Part shown: piece by piece, positions 9,304 to 17,369 of the stretch
How the letters are laid out: the number at the start of each line of letters is the position of its first letter
Numbering within the stretch: the first letter of the stretch is position 1
Source of the DNA: Pandoraea oxalativorans
GTDB lineage: Bacteria > Pseudomonadota > Gammaproteobacteria > Burkholderiales > Burkholderiaceae
DNA: 64,000 bases
NCBI RefSeq assembly: GCF_000972785.3
Contig: NZ_CP011253.3
Coordinates: 5,270,001 to 5,334,000, forward strand
Reading direction: 5' to 3'
Translations under genes and position numbers: made by a program
Notes under the pieces: model-generated
What the model was told of the DNA's origin: nothing
The model's input: the letters and a program-made list of their open reading frames with translations, nothing else
Database searches by the model: none

Positions 9304-10326
9304 TCAGCTAGCCCTTTGTGCTGCGTAGTCTGTCTGGTAAGTTTTGTCGTGCGCGAGTAACGACCACGCTGTTCGCGCCATCTTGTTTGCCAGCGCGACG
9401 GCAACCACATTCGTAGGCCGACGCAGGGACAGTTGCTCGCTCCAGGCGCCCTTGCTCCTGCTCTTGAACATGACCGCTCGTGCACCGTGAATCAGTAGCA
9501 TGCGTATATAGCTGTCGCCGCGCTTGCTTATGCCGCCCAACCGTACCTTGCCGCCTGTACCGCTTTGCCTGGGAACCAGGCCGAGGTACGCGGCAAGCTC
9601 ACGTCCGGATTTGAATGCAGCAGGATCGCCGATCGTCGCGACCAGGGCTGTCGCCGTCAATGGTCCGATACCTGGAATCGTAGCGACCCGCTGACATGCC
9701 GCCTCCTGTCGTTGCCAGGCAACGATCTGTCTCTCGAGTTTCCTGATCTCGCCGTCGATCCGCTCGATGTGCTGAAGCTGGTCGCGCAGCGCATCGAACA
9801 ACGTGCCCGGAACGACCTCTTCGATTTCATGTAGTCGCTCGCGGACCTCGGCAAGGCCGGCGACGCGACCCGCTTTGAGCGTCACGCCAAATTCGTACAG
9901 CAGGCCGCGCAACTGGTTGACTTGCATGGTACGTGACTTGACTAGCAGTGAACGCATGCGATGCAGGGCCAGCGTGGCCTGCTGATCCGCTGTCTTCGGT
10001 GCTACCGAACGCATGCCGGGTTGCTGTGCTGCCGTCCAGATCGCACGAGCGTCCGTCGCATCGGTCTTGTTATTCTGGACGAACGGGCGGATGAATCTCG
10101 CATGCAGCAATACGACTTCATGACCCAGCGCTACGATCTTGCGTGCCCACCAGTGCGCACTTCCGCAGGCTTCCAAAGCCACCCGTCCGGCCGGTCGCTG
10201 GCCAAGAAATTCTATAACCTGTTGCTTCGTGAACCGCCGGTTCACAATCTCTCCCGTTTCCGTTTCGACCCAATACATCTGGAAAGCCCGCTTTGCAATG
10301 TCGAGCCCGAACGTCGTAGTATTCAT
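9304..10326 (-). CDS. IS110-family transposase, IS1111 group
   Basis: 340 residues from the ATG complementary to 10324-10326 (MNTTTFGLDIAKRAFQMYWVE). DEDD motifs: FGLDIAK, RVALEACGSAHWW, NNKTDATDARAIWTAA. The centre holds HEIEEVVPGTLFDALRDQLQHIERID and IPGIGPLTATALVATIGDPAAFKSGRELAAYLGLVPRQSGTGGKVRLGGISKRGDSYIRMLLIHGAR, with the serine of the PRQSGTGGK region. The start is chosen because IS110 proteins begin a few residues before the first aspartate; the frame extends further but without support. Intact. Confidence 0.94.
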   Translation of the reverse strand: MNTTTFGLDIAKRAFQMYWVETETGEIVNRRFTKQQVIEFLGQRPAGRVALEACGSAHWWARKIVALGHEVVLLHARFIRPFVQNNKTDATDARAIWTAAQQPGMRSVAPKTADQQATLALHRMRSLLVKSRTMQVNQLRGLLYEFGVTLKAGRVAGLAEVRERLHEIEEVVPGTLFDALRDQLQHIERIDGEIRKLERQIVAWQRQEAACQRVATIPGIGPLTATALVATIGDPAAFKSGRELAAYLGLVPRQSGTGGKVRLGGISKRGDSYIRMLLIHGARAVMFKSRSKGAWSEQLSLRRPTNVVAVALANKMARTAWSLLAHDKTYQTDYAAQRAS

Positions 10327-10487
10327 GATGGTCCCTCCGTTCCTCAAGTGGTCGCGACACCTCCACTTTGGCACATTGATGCCATTCGGTTCTGGAGGGA
10401 CCCAACACTCCCAAAGTCACTTCCGTGTCCGGGGCCTGAATCCAGCGCGAAGGGAGGGCGGCGTTCATACCATCTGTCTAGGGTTTT

Positions 10488-10985
10488 GCCCTTGCCCGGT
10501 GCCAACATCTGCACCGGCGTCTCGTCGGCATGCAATACCGCTTGGGCAAGCAGGGCCTCACGCAACGCGTCGACCAGCGGTTGCAACTGCACCCCACACG
10601 CGCCTACCCAGGCACCCAGGGTCGATTGCGGGATCGCCAGGCCCGCGCGGACAAAAATACGTTCCTGCCGGTACAGCGGTAGGTGATCGCCAAACTTCGC
10701 GACCAGCACCTGCGCGAGCAGGCCCGTCGTCGGAATCCCCTTATCGATCACGTGCGCCGGCACGGGTGCCTGAATCAGCGTCTCGCAAGCCTTGCAGGCC
10801 CACTTGCCTCGGATGTGGCGCTCCACCGTAAAGACGCCGGGCGTGTAGTCGAGTTTCTCGCTGATGTCCTCGCCCACGCGTACCCGCTCACATCCGCAGG
10901 TGCAAACGATACTCTCCGGCTCGTGGTGAATCTCTGTTCGTGGCAAGCGCTCCGGCAATGGCAAGCGTTTGGGTTTCCGGCGCGT
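10488..10985 (-). pseudogene. IS66 transposase TnpC, internal fragment
   Basis: Read leftward: RRKPKRLPLPERLPRTEIHHEPE, a zinc-finger-like region (VCTCGCERVRVGEDISEKLDY, WACKACETLIQ), then GLLAQVLVAKFGDHLPLYRQERIFVRAGL and LHADETPVQMLAPGKGKT, where it stops being IS66-like. It lacks the N-terminus (cut at 10992/10993 by the second IS66 element) and the C-terminal half (cut near 10487 by the IS1111-type element). It shares strand and order with the IS66 tnpA at 15609-15962 and probably belonged to the same element. Confidence 0.85.
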
Positions 10986-10992
10986 GTCGTGC

Positions 10993-11064
10993 GTAAGCGT
11001 GACTTGAAGGCCGCATGGACAAAGGTTCCTGCGGTGTCCAAAGTGATGTCCGTTACTTCAAGTG
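10993..11064 (+). repeat. 72-bp perfect inverted repeat, left arm
   Basis: These 72 bases are exactly the reverse complement of 15513-15584. They begin with the IS66 terminal sequence GTAAGCGTGACTTGAAGG and end CGTTACTTCAAGTG. The arm is the left tip of the IS66 element and includes its tnpA leader. Confidence 0.93.
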
Positions 11065-11358
11065 GTGGGGACTACTTTGGACACACGGAATGTAAAGCCT
11101 TCGAACCGTAAAGGCAGACCGAATTACACACCAGAGTACCGACGGCAAGTTGCCGTCGCGGCATGCGAGCCGGGTATTTCGGTGGCCAAGCTCGCGCAGG
11201 TGCACGGGCTGAATTCGAATATGGTGTTCAAGTGGCGTCGGCAACTGCGAGCGGGACTTTTTGAAGGGACGGGGCACAGCACAGCGGTGTTGCTGCCCGT
11301 AGCGCTACCTGATGCACCGAGCGGCGAGAGAGCAGAACCGGTGTCGCCCGCTCTACAG

Positions 11359-12789
11359 GAGTTAAAGTCAAATCTGGTGTACGGGGCGTGAGCAAGATTA
11401 GGCGGCCAGGGGCTGCTGAGCCGGTGTGCTGTCGGTCACCGGCTCTCCATCCTTGAACGTCATCCCGTCAAGCATCGTCGCGATCTTTTCGGGGGCGCGG
11501 ATGCGCCGCCACGAGTCTTCGGCCGACTCGATCAGCTTGAATGCCAGGCCGAGGAACGTCGCGCGCGAGACGCAGTTGCGCGTGCGCTTGGTGCGGTGAC
11601 GCACCGTCGCGAAGGTCGATTCAATCGGATTCGTCGTGCGCAGATGCTGCCAGTGTTCGGCCGGGAAATCGTAAAATGCCAGCAGCTCGTCGCGATCTTG
11701 CGTCAGCTTTTCGACCACCTTCGGATACTTTGCCGAGTGGGTATCAACGAAGTGATCGAAGGCAACCAGCGCTTCGGCACGCGTGGCGGCCATCCAAATG
11801 TCCTGCATCGCCTTTTTGGCGCGGGCCTGCTGCGATTTCGGCAGCGCGTTGAGCACGTTGCCCATCTTGTGGAACCAGCAGCGCTGATGCTCGGTCTGCG
11901 GGAACACTTCTTCCATCGCTGCCCAGAATCCCATCGCACCATCTCCGCAAGCCAGCAGCGGCCCTGACTGCAGACCGCGCTTTTTCAGATCGAGCAGCAG
12001 TTCGGCCCACGACGCCTTCGATTCCCGATACCCGTCACTGATCGCCACACGCTCTTTCGTTCCGTCCGGTTTGACACCAATGATCACCAACAGGCACTGG
12101 CCGTCGGAATCGTCGCTGCGCACGCCGGTGTGAATGCCGTCAGCCCACCAGTACACCCAGCGCGCCAACGACAACTCACGCTGATTCCACTGAGCATGCT
12201 CATCGGCCCATTGCGCCTTCAGACGACTCACCACATTTGGCGACAGGCCGCTGACCTGGCCGCCCAGCATGATGCCCATGGCTTCGCTCATGTCGCCCGT
12301 CGAGATGCCTCGCAGGTACAGCCACGGTAGTGCGGCCGACACGCGTGCGGATTTGCGAACGTACGGCGGCACGACCGCCGAATTGAAGCGGATGCCCGAA
12401 CCCGAGCGATCACGCACCTTCGGTACCCGAACCGGCACCGGACCGATGGCCGTGACGACTTCGCGCTCTGGTAGGTAGCCGTTGCGCACCACGGCACGCC
12501 GACCGTCGATCGACCTCACGTTGCTGTACTGTTCAAGCATGCTCGCCAGTTCCGCTTCGACTGCCTGCTCGATGATCTGCCGCGCGCCTTGCTGGATCAG
12601 TTCATCGAGCGCGCTCTTCGTTTGTGCTTTACTGCCGTTCGTTTCTTTCGTAATCTTCTTCATGGTGGTCGGGGCCGGCTCGCGCCGGCTTTGCTCGGTG
12701 TGCCTTCGACAAGCAACATTCTCAGCTAAACCGCCACCGCCTTCTCATATTTCCCAAAGCACCCCGTACACCAGATTCGACAATAGCTC
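11359..12789 (-). mobile_element. IS256-family element, copy 1
   Basis: 1431 bp. Ends read inward: GAGTTAAAGTCAAATCTGG (left, 11359) and GAGCTATTGTCGAATCTGG (right, from 12789), both continuing TGTACGGGG. It is flanked by the direct repeat CTCTACAG (11351-11358 and 12790-12797), an 8-bp target duplication inside IS66 tnpA. Its length equals copy 2 at 31771-33201, which lies in the opposite orientation and encodes an identical protein. Confidence 0.95.
11398..12663 (-). CDS. IS256-family (Mutator type) transposase, copy 1
   Basis: 421 residues beginning MKKITKETNGSKAQTKSALDELIQQGARQIIEQAVEAELASML. Family features: RNGYLPEREVVTAIGPVPVRVPKVRDRSG, YLRGISTGDMSEAM, the DDE core with WADGIHTGVRSDDSDGQCLLVIIG, a second acidic region LLACGDGAMGFWAAMEEVFP followed by HQRCWFHKMGNVLNALPKS, and TTNPIESTFATVRHRTKRTRNC. 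Intact, with the same sequence as 31897-33162, so the two copies are recent relative to each other. Confidence 0.96.
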   Translation of the reverse strand: MKKITKETNGSKAQTKSALDELIQQGARQIIEQAVEAELASMLEQYSNVRSIDGRRAVVRNGYLPEREVVTAIGPVPVRVPKVRDRSGSGIRFNSAVVPPYVRKSARVSAALPWLYLRGISTGDMSEAMGIMLGGQVSGLSPNVVSRLKAQWADEHAQWNQRELSLARWVYWWADGIHTGVRSDDSDGQCLLVIIGVKPDGTKERVAISDGYRESKASWAELLLDLKKRGLQSGPLLACGDGAMGFWAAMEEVFPQTEHQRCWFHKMGNVLNALPKSQQARAKKAMQDIWMAATRAEALVAFDHFVDTHSAKYPKVVEKLTQDRDELLAFYDFPAEHWQHLRTTNPIESTFATVRHRTKRTRNCVSRATFLGLAFKLIESAEDSWRRIRAPEKIATMLDGMTFKDGEPVTDSTPAQQPLAA

Positions 12790-12931
12790 CTCTACAGTCT
12801 GTCGAGCCACATCGCGAGAGCGTGCCGGCAGCATCGGGCATCGAAATTGAACTAAACGGTGCCCGTGTACGTGTCACGGGCATGGTCGACCCCGTGCAGT
12901 TGCGCCTCGTGCTGCGCTGCCTGATGCCAGC

Positions 12932-13279
12932 ATGATTGCGCCGCCAAGCGGTACCCGCGTTTGGCTGGCAGCGGGCATTACCGATATGCGCCGTGGCATG
13001 GATGGGCTTGCCGCACTGGTGCAGTCAGCACTCGGACGTGACCCCTTCTCGGGGCACATCTTCCTGTTTCGCGGGCGTCGCGGTGACCTCATCAAGATTT
13101 TATGGTGGAGCGGCGACGGCATGAACCTGTACGCGAAACGACTCGAGCGCGGACGCTTCGTGTGGCCACAAGCGGATTCAGGAACGGTCCATCTATCTGC
13201 CGCCCAACTGTCGATGCTGCTCGAGGGGATTGATTGGCGGCATCCCGAGCGGACGTGGCAGCCGACGCACGCGGCGTAA
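12932..13279 (+). CDS. tnpB: IS66 accessory protein TnpB
   Basis: 115 residues with the IS66 Orf2 signature: GTRVWLAAGITDMRRGMDGLAALVQSALGRDPFSGHIFLFRGRRGDLIKILWWSGDGMNLYAKRLERGRFVWP. Required with TnpA and TnpC for IS66 transposition; biochemical role unknown. Its ATG overlaps the tnpA stop (ATGA). Not to be confused with the RNA-guided TnpB nuclease of IS200/IS605. Confidence 0.95.
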   Translation: MIAPPSGTRVWLAAGITDMRRGMDGLAALVQSALGRDPFSGHIFLFRGRRGDLIKILWWSGDGMNLYAKRLERGRFVWPQADSGTVHLSAAQLSMLLEGIDWRHPERTWQPTHAA

Positions 13280-13330
13280 AGGGGGAAGCGAGGGTCCACA
13301 AACCCGTGGGCTTCATTTACACTGGCACGC

Positions 13331-14875
13331 ATGCCAGCTAGCCATCTGCCCGATGACATCCCCGCACTCAAGCGAATCGTTGCTTCGCGCGACGAGACCA
13401 TCGCACAGTTGCTGGCCGAGATCTCGCGACTCAAGCGTTGGCAGTATGGGCGGTCATCGGAGCGCATGACCGAACTGATGGACCAGTTGCAGCTCGCGCT
13501 CGGTGAACTGCCCGCTGCTGAATCGGCCATGACCGCGACGTCGAAGGTGCCCGATGCTGATACGGCTGCTGATACATCAGCCACAACGAACGTTGTCCCG
13601 CTGCGCCGCAAGTCGCGGCACTTCCCTGCCCATCTTCCTCGCGAAACGGTTGTGCATGCGCCGTCAAACTGCGGATGCCCGGAGTGCGGCAAACAGATGC
13701 GAGCACTCGGCGAGGACGTCTCGGAGGTGCTCGACTATGTGCCCGGCTACTTCAAGGTACTGCGTCACGTCCGTCCGAAGCTGAGCTGCCCGCGCTGTGC
13801 CGCAGTCGTGCAGGAGCCGGCACCTTCGCGGCCGATAGCACGCTCGATGGCGGGTGCGGGGCTGCTCGCACAGGTCGTCGTCGCGAAGTACGCTGACCAT
13901 ACGCCGCTCTACCGGCAGGCCGGCATCTATCGACGCGCGGGCATCGAACTGGATCGGGCAACACTGGCTTCGTGGGTGCGTGAAGCAGCTGCGCTGCTGC
14001 AACCGCTGTCCGATGCACTTGGTCGTTACGTGCGCGATGCAGACAAGATCCATACCGACGACACGCCCATGCCTGTGCTGGAGCCGGGGCGTGGCAAGAC
14101 ACGCACGGCGCGCCTGTGGACCTATGTGCGCGATGACCGCCCGGCAGGAAGCCGTGCGCCACCAGCAGTCTGGTACAGGTACTCACCCGACCGCAAAGGG
14201 GAGCGACCTCGGGAACATCTGGCGGGCTACACGGGAATCCTGCAGGCAGATGCCTTCAGCGGGTATGACGCCCTGTATCGTGACGGCACGGTCATCGAGG
14301 CCGGATGCTGGGCGCATGCGCGGCGCAAGTTCTACGACCTGTACAAGCTGGACAGCTCACCGATTGCCGAAGAAGCACTGCGCCGCATCGGGGCGCTATA
14401 TGTTGTTGAACGCGAGGTTCGCGGCCAGACGCCGGACGTGCGCCTGTCTGCGCGTCAGCAACGCTCGGCACCGTTGCTCACCGAGCTGAAGGCTTGGCTC
14501 GAACACTCGCTCTCACAGGTCTCGACGAAGTCGGGGTTGGCCAAGGCGATCAGATACTCGCTGGGGCACTGGCACGCACTCACACACTATTGCGAAGACG
14601 GGCGCGTCGAGGTGGACAACAATACGGCGGAGCGTGCGATCAGGCCGCTGGTCCTCGGCAGGCGCAATTATCTGTTCGCAGGCTCAGACGGCGGCGGCGA
14701 AAGCGCGGCGGTGATCTACAGCCTGATCGGTACTGCACGCCTGAACGGCTTCGATCCGTTTGCGTACCTGCGCACGGTGTTTGAGCGCATCGCCGATCAT
14801 CCCATCAACCGCATCGACGAGTTGCTGCCGTGGAGCCTGATGTCAGCCGAACACGTCGAGCAGCACGCCGCCTGA
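13331..14875 (+). CDS. tnpC: IS66 transposase TnpC
   Basis: 514 residues. Order: N-terminal coiled-coil region (LKRIVASRDETIAQLLAEISRLKRWQYGRSSERM), zinc-binding segment (NCGCPECGKQMRALGEDVSEVLDYVP, KLSCPRCAAVVQEPAP), then the DDE core (IHTDDTPMPVLEPGRGKTRTARLWTYVRDD, LQADAFSGYDALY, AGCWAHARRKFYDL, EVDNNTAERAIRPLVLGRRNYLFAGSDGGGESAAVIYSLIGTARLNG) and a C-terminal helix bundle. Catalytic residues appear present. Start ATG is 51 bases after tnpB. Confidence 0.95.
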   Translation: MPASHLPDDIPALKRIVASRDETIAQLLAEISRLKRWQYGRSSERMTELMDQLQLALGELPAAESAMTATSKVPDADTAADTSATTNVVPLRRKSRHFPAHLPRETVVHAPSNCGCPECGKQMRALGEDVSEVLDYVPGYFKVLRHVRPKLSCPRCAAVVQEPAPSRPIARSMAGAGLLAQVVVAKYADHTPLYRQAGIYRRAGIELDRATLASWVREAAALLQPLSDALGRYVRDADKIHTDDTPMPVLEPGRGKTRTARLWTYVRDDRPAGSRAPPAVWYRYSPDRKGERPREHLAGYTGILQADAFSGYDALYRDGTVIEAGCWAHARRKFYDLYKLDSSPIAEEALRRIGALYVVEREVRGQTPDVRLSARQQRSAPLLTELKAWLEHSLSQVSTKSGLAKAIRYSLGHWHALTHYCEDGRVEVDNNTAERAIRPLVLGRRNYLFAGSDGGGESAAVIYSLIGTARLNGFDPFAYLRTVFERIADHPINRIDELLPWSLMSAEHVEQHAA

Positions 14876-14886
14876 GAATCAATCCG

Positions 14887-15483
14887 ATGGTCCACCCCCT
14901 CAGACCTGCTGTGCGCCGAGTCAAGGCGCCAGTGCCCGATTACGTACTGCGCGTTGAGCTGAAGTACATCAAGCCTGCGATTTGGCGCCGAATCATCGTT
15001 CCCGGTTCGATCCGGCTGGGCAAGCTGCATGTCGTGCTACTGCTGGCCATGGGCTGGGAGGGCGGGCACCTGCACGAATTCGTCTTCGGCGAAACCAACT
15101 ATGGTGAACCGGATGACTTCGGGTTCGAGAGCGATCCGCCAATGCTCAATGAAGCACGGGTCACGCTGGCGAAGGCGCTGGGCGGGTTGAAGTCATTCAC
15201 CTACGTCTACGATTACGGGGACAACTGGCAGCATCGGATCAAGGTCGAGAAGGCGCTGACGCCTGATCCAGACATGCGCCGGCCGCTGTGCCTGGACGGG
15301 CAGAATGCGTGTCCACCGGAAGACGTCGGTGGAGTTCCAGGATATGCCGACTTCCTCGAAGCGATCACCGATCCGACGCACGAGGAACACGACCACTTCC
15401 TCGAGAGGTGTGGCGGCAGCTTCGATCCCGCCGCTTTCGATCTCGTGCTGACGAATCAGCGGCTCTCAGAGGTCAAGCTCTGA
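14887..15483 (+). CDS. Plasmid pRiA4b ORF-3-like protein, IS66 passenger
   Basis: 198 residues from ATG 14887 (MVHPLRPAVRRVKAPVPDYVLRVELKYIKPAIWRRIIVPGSIRLGKLHVVLLLAMGW). The pattern V-LKYIKPAIWRRI, HLHEFVFGETNYG, FTYVYDYGDNWQHRIKVE and CPPEDVGGVPGYADFLEAITDP is typical of the pRiA4b ORF-3 family (also seen in IS1096-type elements). No enzymatic role is established for the family. It lies between tnpC (11-base gap) and the right IS66 end, so it moves with the element. Confidence 0.88.
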   Translation: MVHPLRPAVRRVKAPVPDYVLRVELKYIKPAIWRRIIVPGSIRLGKLHVVLLLAMGWEGGHLHEFVFGETNYGEPDDFGFESDPPMLNEARVTLAKALGGLKSFTYVYDYGDNWQHRIKVEKALTPDPDMRRPLCLDGQNACPPEDVGGVPGYADFLEAITDPTHEEHDHFLERCGGSFDPAAFDLVLTNQRLSEVKL

Positions 15484-15512
15484 TCGTCAAGACGGCCTTA
15501 GAGTGACGCTTA

Positions 15513-15584
15513 CACTTGAAGTAACGGACATCACTTTGGACACCGCAGGAACCTTTGTCCATGCGGCCTTCAAGTCACGCTTAC
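15513..15584 (-). repeat. 72-bp perfect inverted repeat, right arm
   Basis: Exact reverse complement of 10993-11064. It begins at the last base of the IS66 right end (15513) and ends at GCTTAC (15584), beyond which the tnpB start of another IS66 element is cut after its ninth codon. It looks like a detached extra copy of an IS66 left end. Confidence 0.92.
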
Positions 15585-15612
15585 CCAGCCAGATGGCATC
15601 GACGCGGATCAT
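15585..15612 (-). pseudogene. First codons of a broken IS66 tnpB
   Basis: Read leftward from the ATG complementary to 15610-15612: MIRVDAIWL, the usual TnpB beginning, overlapping the tnpA stop by four bases (ATGA). It is truncated at 15584/15585 by the 72-bp repeat. Too short to be functional. Confidence 0.75.
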
Positions 15613-15962
15613 CGCAGCCAATCTCGCAACCAGGACGCACAGGCCGGCGCGGCGTCGAGCGGCCATCGCACCGAGACGGTGGTGTCACCTCGGACGACTT
15701 CGATGTCGATCGCCTGGCGTGGGACGATGTCTGCGACGGCTGGCGCGGGAGTGGCCACTGCCACAAAGGGTGGCATGGGGACGGGGAGCGCAGCCGCCTG
15801 CGCCCGGCGCCGCCATTTGTGCACGACATTAGTATTCAAGCCATGCTCGAGCGCGATGCCGGCGACTGACTTGCCACCAGCCAAGCATTGGGCAATGACC
15901 TCGCTCTTAAACTGCCTGGAGTACGAGCGCCGCACGCGCTTAACCGCTACATTTTTGTCCAC
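15609..15962 (-). CDS. IS66 TnpA of the broken outer element
   Basis: 117 residues: RRSYSRQFKSEVIAQCLAGGKSVAGIALEHGLNTNVVHKWRRRAQ, a helix-turn-helix, then VVRGDTTVSVRWPLDAAPACASWLRDWLR, the usual IS66 TnpA end. The frame is intact with a GTG start (15960-15962), but its element has lost tnpB and most of tnpC (10488-10985), so it is functionally orphaned. The product differs clearly from the TnpA encoded at 11062-12935. Confidence 0.88.
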   Translation of the reverse strand: MDKNVAVKRVRRSYSRQFKSEVIAQCLAGGKSVAGIALEHGLNTNVVHKWRRRAQAAALPVPMPPFVAVATPAPAVADIVPRQAIDIEVVRGDTTVSVRWPLDAAPACASWLRDWLR

Positions 15963-15998
15963 GATAGGTGTCCACTTATTTTTAAGTGGACACTATCG
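15962..15998. repeat. Near-perfect hairpin at an IS border
   Basis: Arms GTGTCCACTTA (15968-15978) and TAAGTGGACAC (15983-15993) around a four-T loop, extended by CGATA/TATCG with one bulged G. It overlaps the GTG start of the TnpA gene at 15962. It may be two insertion sequence ends abutting head to head, or a stem-loop that limits read-through into tnpA. Confidence 0.7.
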
Positions 15999-16058
15999 CG
16001 TGCTCGCGCTCACCACGGAAGATGAGTTCGCCGGTTGCTGGAGCGTGGAGCGGCCCCA
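15999..16058. other. Unassigned spacer between IS66 remnant and IS2-like element
   Basis: Sixty bases with no recognisable gene. A plus-strand reading has RRLLERGAAP-like codons but no match I can name. Probably another IS scrap. Confidence 0.4.
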
Positions 16059-16139
16059 TGAAACACCGGACACAGCGACCCACTTACAATAACGGGTAGG
16101 CATAAGACTGTGTTTTTGACTAACACCAAGCAGGAAGTG

Positions 16140-16505
16140 ATGGAAGTGTTGACGGGCCCAGAGCGCCGGCGTCGCTGGACGGCGGAGCAGAAACTGTCGA
16201 TGGTTCGCGAGAGTTTCGAACCGGGAAAATCGGTTTCAATGGTCGCGCGCCATTACGGCGTGAACCCGAACCAGCTATTCCACTGGCGCAAGCTGTACCA
16301 GGACGGTAGCCTGTCAGCGGTCAAGGCTGGCGAAGAAGTGGTTCCGGCATCGGAGTTGGCTGATGCGCTCAAGCAGATTCGCGAGCTGCAACGGATGCTC
16401 GGCAAAAAAACAATGGAGAACGAGATTCTCCGGGAAGCAGTTGAATACAGCCGAGCAAAAAAATGGATAGCGCACTCGCCCTTGCTGCCGGAGGACGGCC
16501 AGTGA
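16140..16505 (+). CDS. IS3-family OrfA (HTH protein)
   Basis: 121 residues from ATG 16140, which has AGGA seven bases upstream; a GTG at 16110 would extend it. It holds the helix-turn-helix [47 protein letters not shown]-terminal leucine-zipper-like region follows ([39 protein letters not shown]). OrfA binds the terminal repeats. The zipper joins to OrfB by -1 frameshifting at 16457-16463 to make the transposase. Confidence 0.92.
   Translation: MEVLTGPERRRRWTAEQKLSMVRESFEPGKSVSMVARHYGVNPNQLFHWRKLYQDGSLSAVKAGEEVVPASELADALKQIRELQRMLGKKTMENEILREAVEYSRAKKWIAHSPLLPEDGQ
16457..16463 (+). promoter_or_regulatory. A7 slippery site for -1 programmed frameshift
   Basis: Seven A residues in the orfA frame read as A AAA AAA followed by TGG. 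OrfB is in the -1 frame and its own ATG (16463-16465) begins on the last A. This is the standard IS3-family arrangement for making the OrfAB fusion transposase. Confidence 0.85.
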
Positions 16506-17350
16506 AACTGGTCTGTGAAGTTCTCGGCGTGTCGCGCTCGAACGTATCGGCACGACTGTCGCGTCCGGCGACGTGGCGCGATGGCCGGCAATCAAGGCCG
16601 ACCGACGACGAAACTGTAGTCGAGGAAATCCGCCGTGTCGTCGGCGATTTGCCCAGCTATGGCTACCGGCGGGTTTGGGGCACGTTGCGCAACGAGCGCG
16701 TTGCAGTTGGACTGGCGCCGTTCAATGCCAAGCGCATTTATCGCATCATGCGAACGCATGGGCTGCTGACGCAGCGCCGACCGATTGCGCCGCGAGCCCA
16801 CCGTCGACATGATGGCAAAGTGGCCGTCGCGCGCAGCAATCAGCGATGGTGCTCGGACGGCTTCGAGTTCCGCTGCGACAACGGCGAGCCGCTGCGTGTG
16901 ACGTTTGCGCTGGATTGCTGCGACCGAGAAGCGATGAGCTGGGCGGCGACGACAGCAGGCCACAGCGGCGACATTGTGCGCGACGTGATGCTGGCCGCAG
17001 TGGAAAATCGGTTCGGCAACGAGGTGCATACGCCGTCCGAAATCGAGTGGCTGAGCGACAATGGTTCGGGCTATACGGCTGACGATACGCGCCGGTTTGC
17101 GATGAACATCGGACTAAAGCCATTGACCACGCCCGTGTGCAGTCCGCAAAGTAACGGCATGGCCGAGAGCTTCGTGAAAACGATGAAGCGCGACTACGTC
17201 GCCTTCATGCCGAAGCCGGATGCTGCAACCGCTGCTCACAATCTGGCCATTGCATTTGAGCATTACAACGAGAAGCACCCCCATAGCGCGCTGAAATACC
17301 GCTCGCCTCGCGAGTTCCGGCGCTCGATGGATTCAGCAACCTTAGTGTGA
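16463..17350 (+). CDS. IS3-family OrfB (DDE integrase domain)
   Basis: 295 residues: an HTH_21 region ([40 protein letters not shown]), then an rve core with [92 protein letters not shown] and [16 protein letters not shown]. The acidic triad appears complete (D, D, E). It is translated mostly as the C-terminal half of the frameshifted OrfAB. Confidence 0.95.
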   Translation: MDSALALAAGGRPVKLVCEVLGVSRSNVSARLSRPATWRDGRQSRPTDDETVVEEIRRVVGDLPSYGYRRVWGTLRNERVAVGLAPFNAKRIYRIMRTHGLLTQRRPIAPRAHRRHDGKVAVARSNQRWCSDGFEFRCDNGEPLRVTFALDCCDREAMSWAATTAGHSGDIVRDVMLAAVENRFGNEVHTPSEIEWLSDNGSGYTADDTRRFAMNIGLKPLTTPVCSPQSNGMAESFVKTMKRDYVAFMPKPDAATAAHNLAIAFEHYNEKHPHSALKYRSPREFRRSMDSATLV

Positions 17351-17369
17351 TGGTGTGTCCGGTTTTACA

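Larger units (their letters stand above)
9047..10469 (-). mobile_element. IS1111-group (IS110-family) insertion sequence
   Basis: A perfect 14-base inverted repeat TATGAACGCCGCCC reads inward at both ends: 9047-9060 on plus and 10456-10469 on minus. Sub-terminal repeats of this kind mark the IS1111 group. The true ends should lie some bases outside (left perhaps 9021-9046, right perhaps up to about 10487, where an IS66 tnpC frame is cut). The transposase is followed by about 244 non-coding bases, the expected group layout. Confidence 0.75.
11062..12935 (+). pseudogene. IS66 tnpA, interrupted by an IS256-family element
   Basis: The first part (to 11358) encodes the HTH protein NRKGRPNYTPEYRRQVAVAACEPGISVAKLAQVHGLNSNMVFKWRRQ and then SPALQ. 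The rest resumes after the insertion at 12798 in the same frame (SVEPHRESVPAASGIEIELNGARVRVTGMVDPVQLRLVLRCLMPA). One copy of the duplicated octamer CTCTACAG (11351-11358 and 12790-12797) restores a continuous gene. The stop overlaps the tnpB start by four bases. The start codon is uncertain; a GTG at 11062 is the longest option. Confidence 0.85.
10993..15513 (+). mobile_element. IS66-family element with tnpA (interrupted), tnpB, tnpC and a passenger gene
   Basis: Left end GTAAGCGTGACTTGAAGG at 10993. Right end, read on the minus strand from 15513, is GTAAGCGTCACTCTAAGG. The GTAAGCG start is typical of IS66. Gene order tnpA-tnpB-tnpC is standard. A fourth gene (14887-15483) lies between tnpC and the right end. 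tnpA is split by an IS256-family element, so the IS66 is probably inactive unless complemented. No 8-bp target duplication is found at the two ends, and the right end abuts a copy of the left end. Confidence 0.85.
16059..17369 (+). mobile_element. IS3-family element, IS2-like group
   Basis: About 1311 bp. Left end TGAAACACCGGACACAGCG (16059) and right end read on minus TGTAAAACCGGACACACCA (from 17369) form an imperfect terminal repeat. It carries overlapping orfA and orfB with a slippery A7 between them. No target duplication is visible. The right edge adjoins the IS110-group element directly. Confidence 0.85.

Noticed and set aside
12932..13279. TnpB as an RNA-guided nuclease
   Set aside because: This is the IS66 Orf2/TnpB protein of 115 residues, unrelated to the IS200/IS605 TnpB nuclease.
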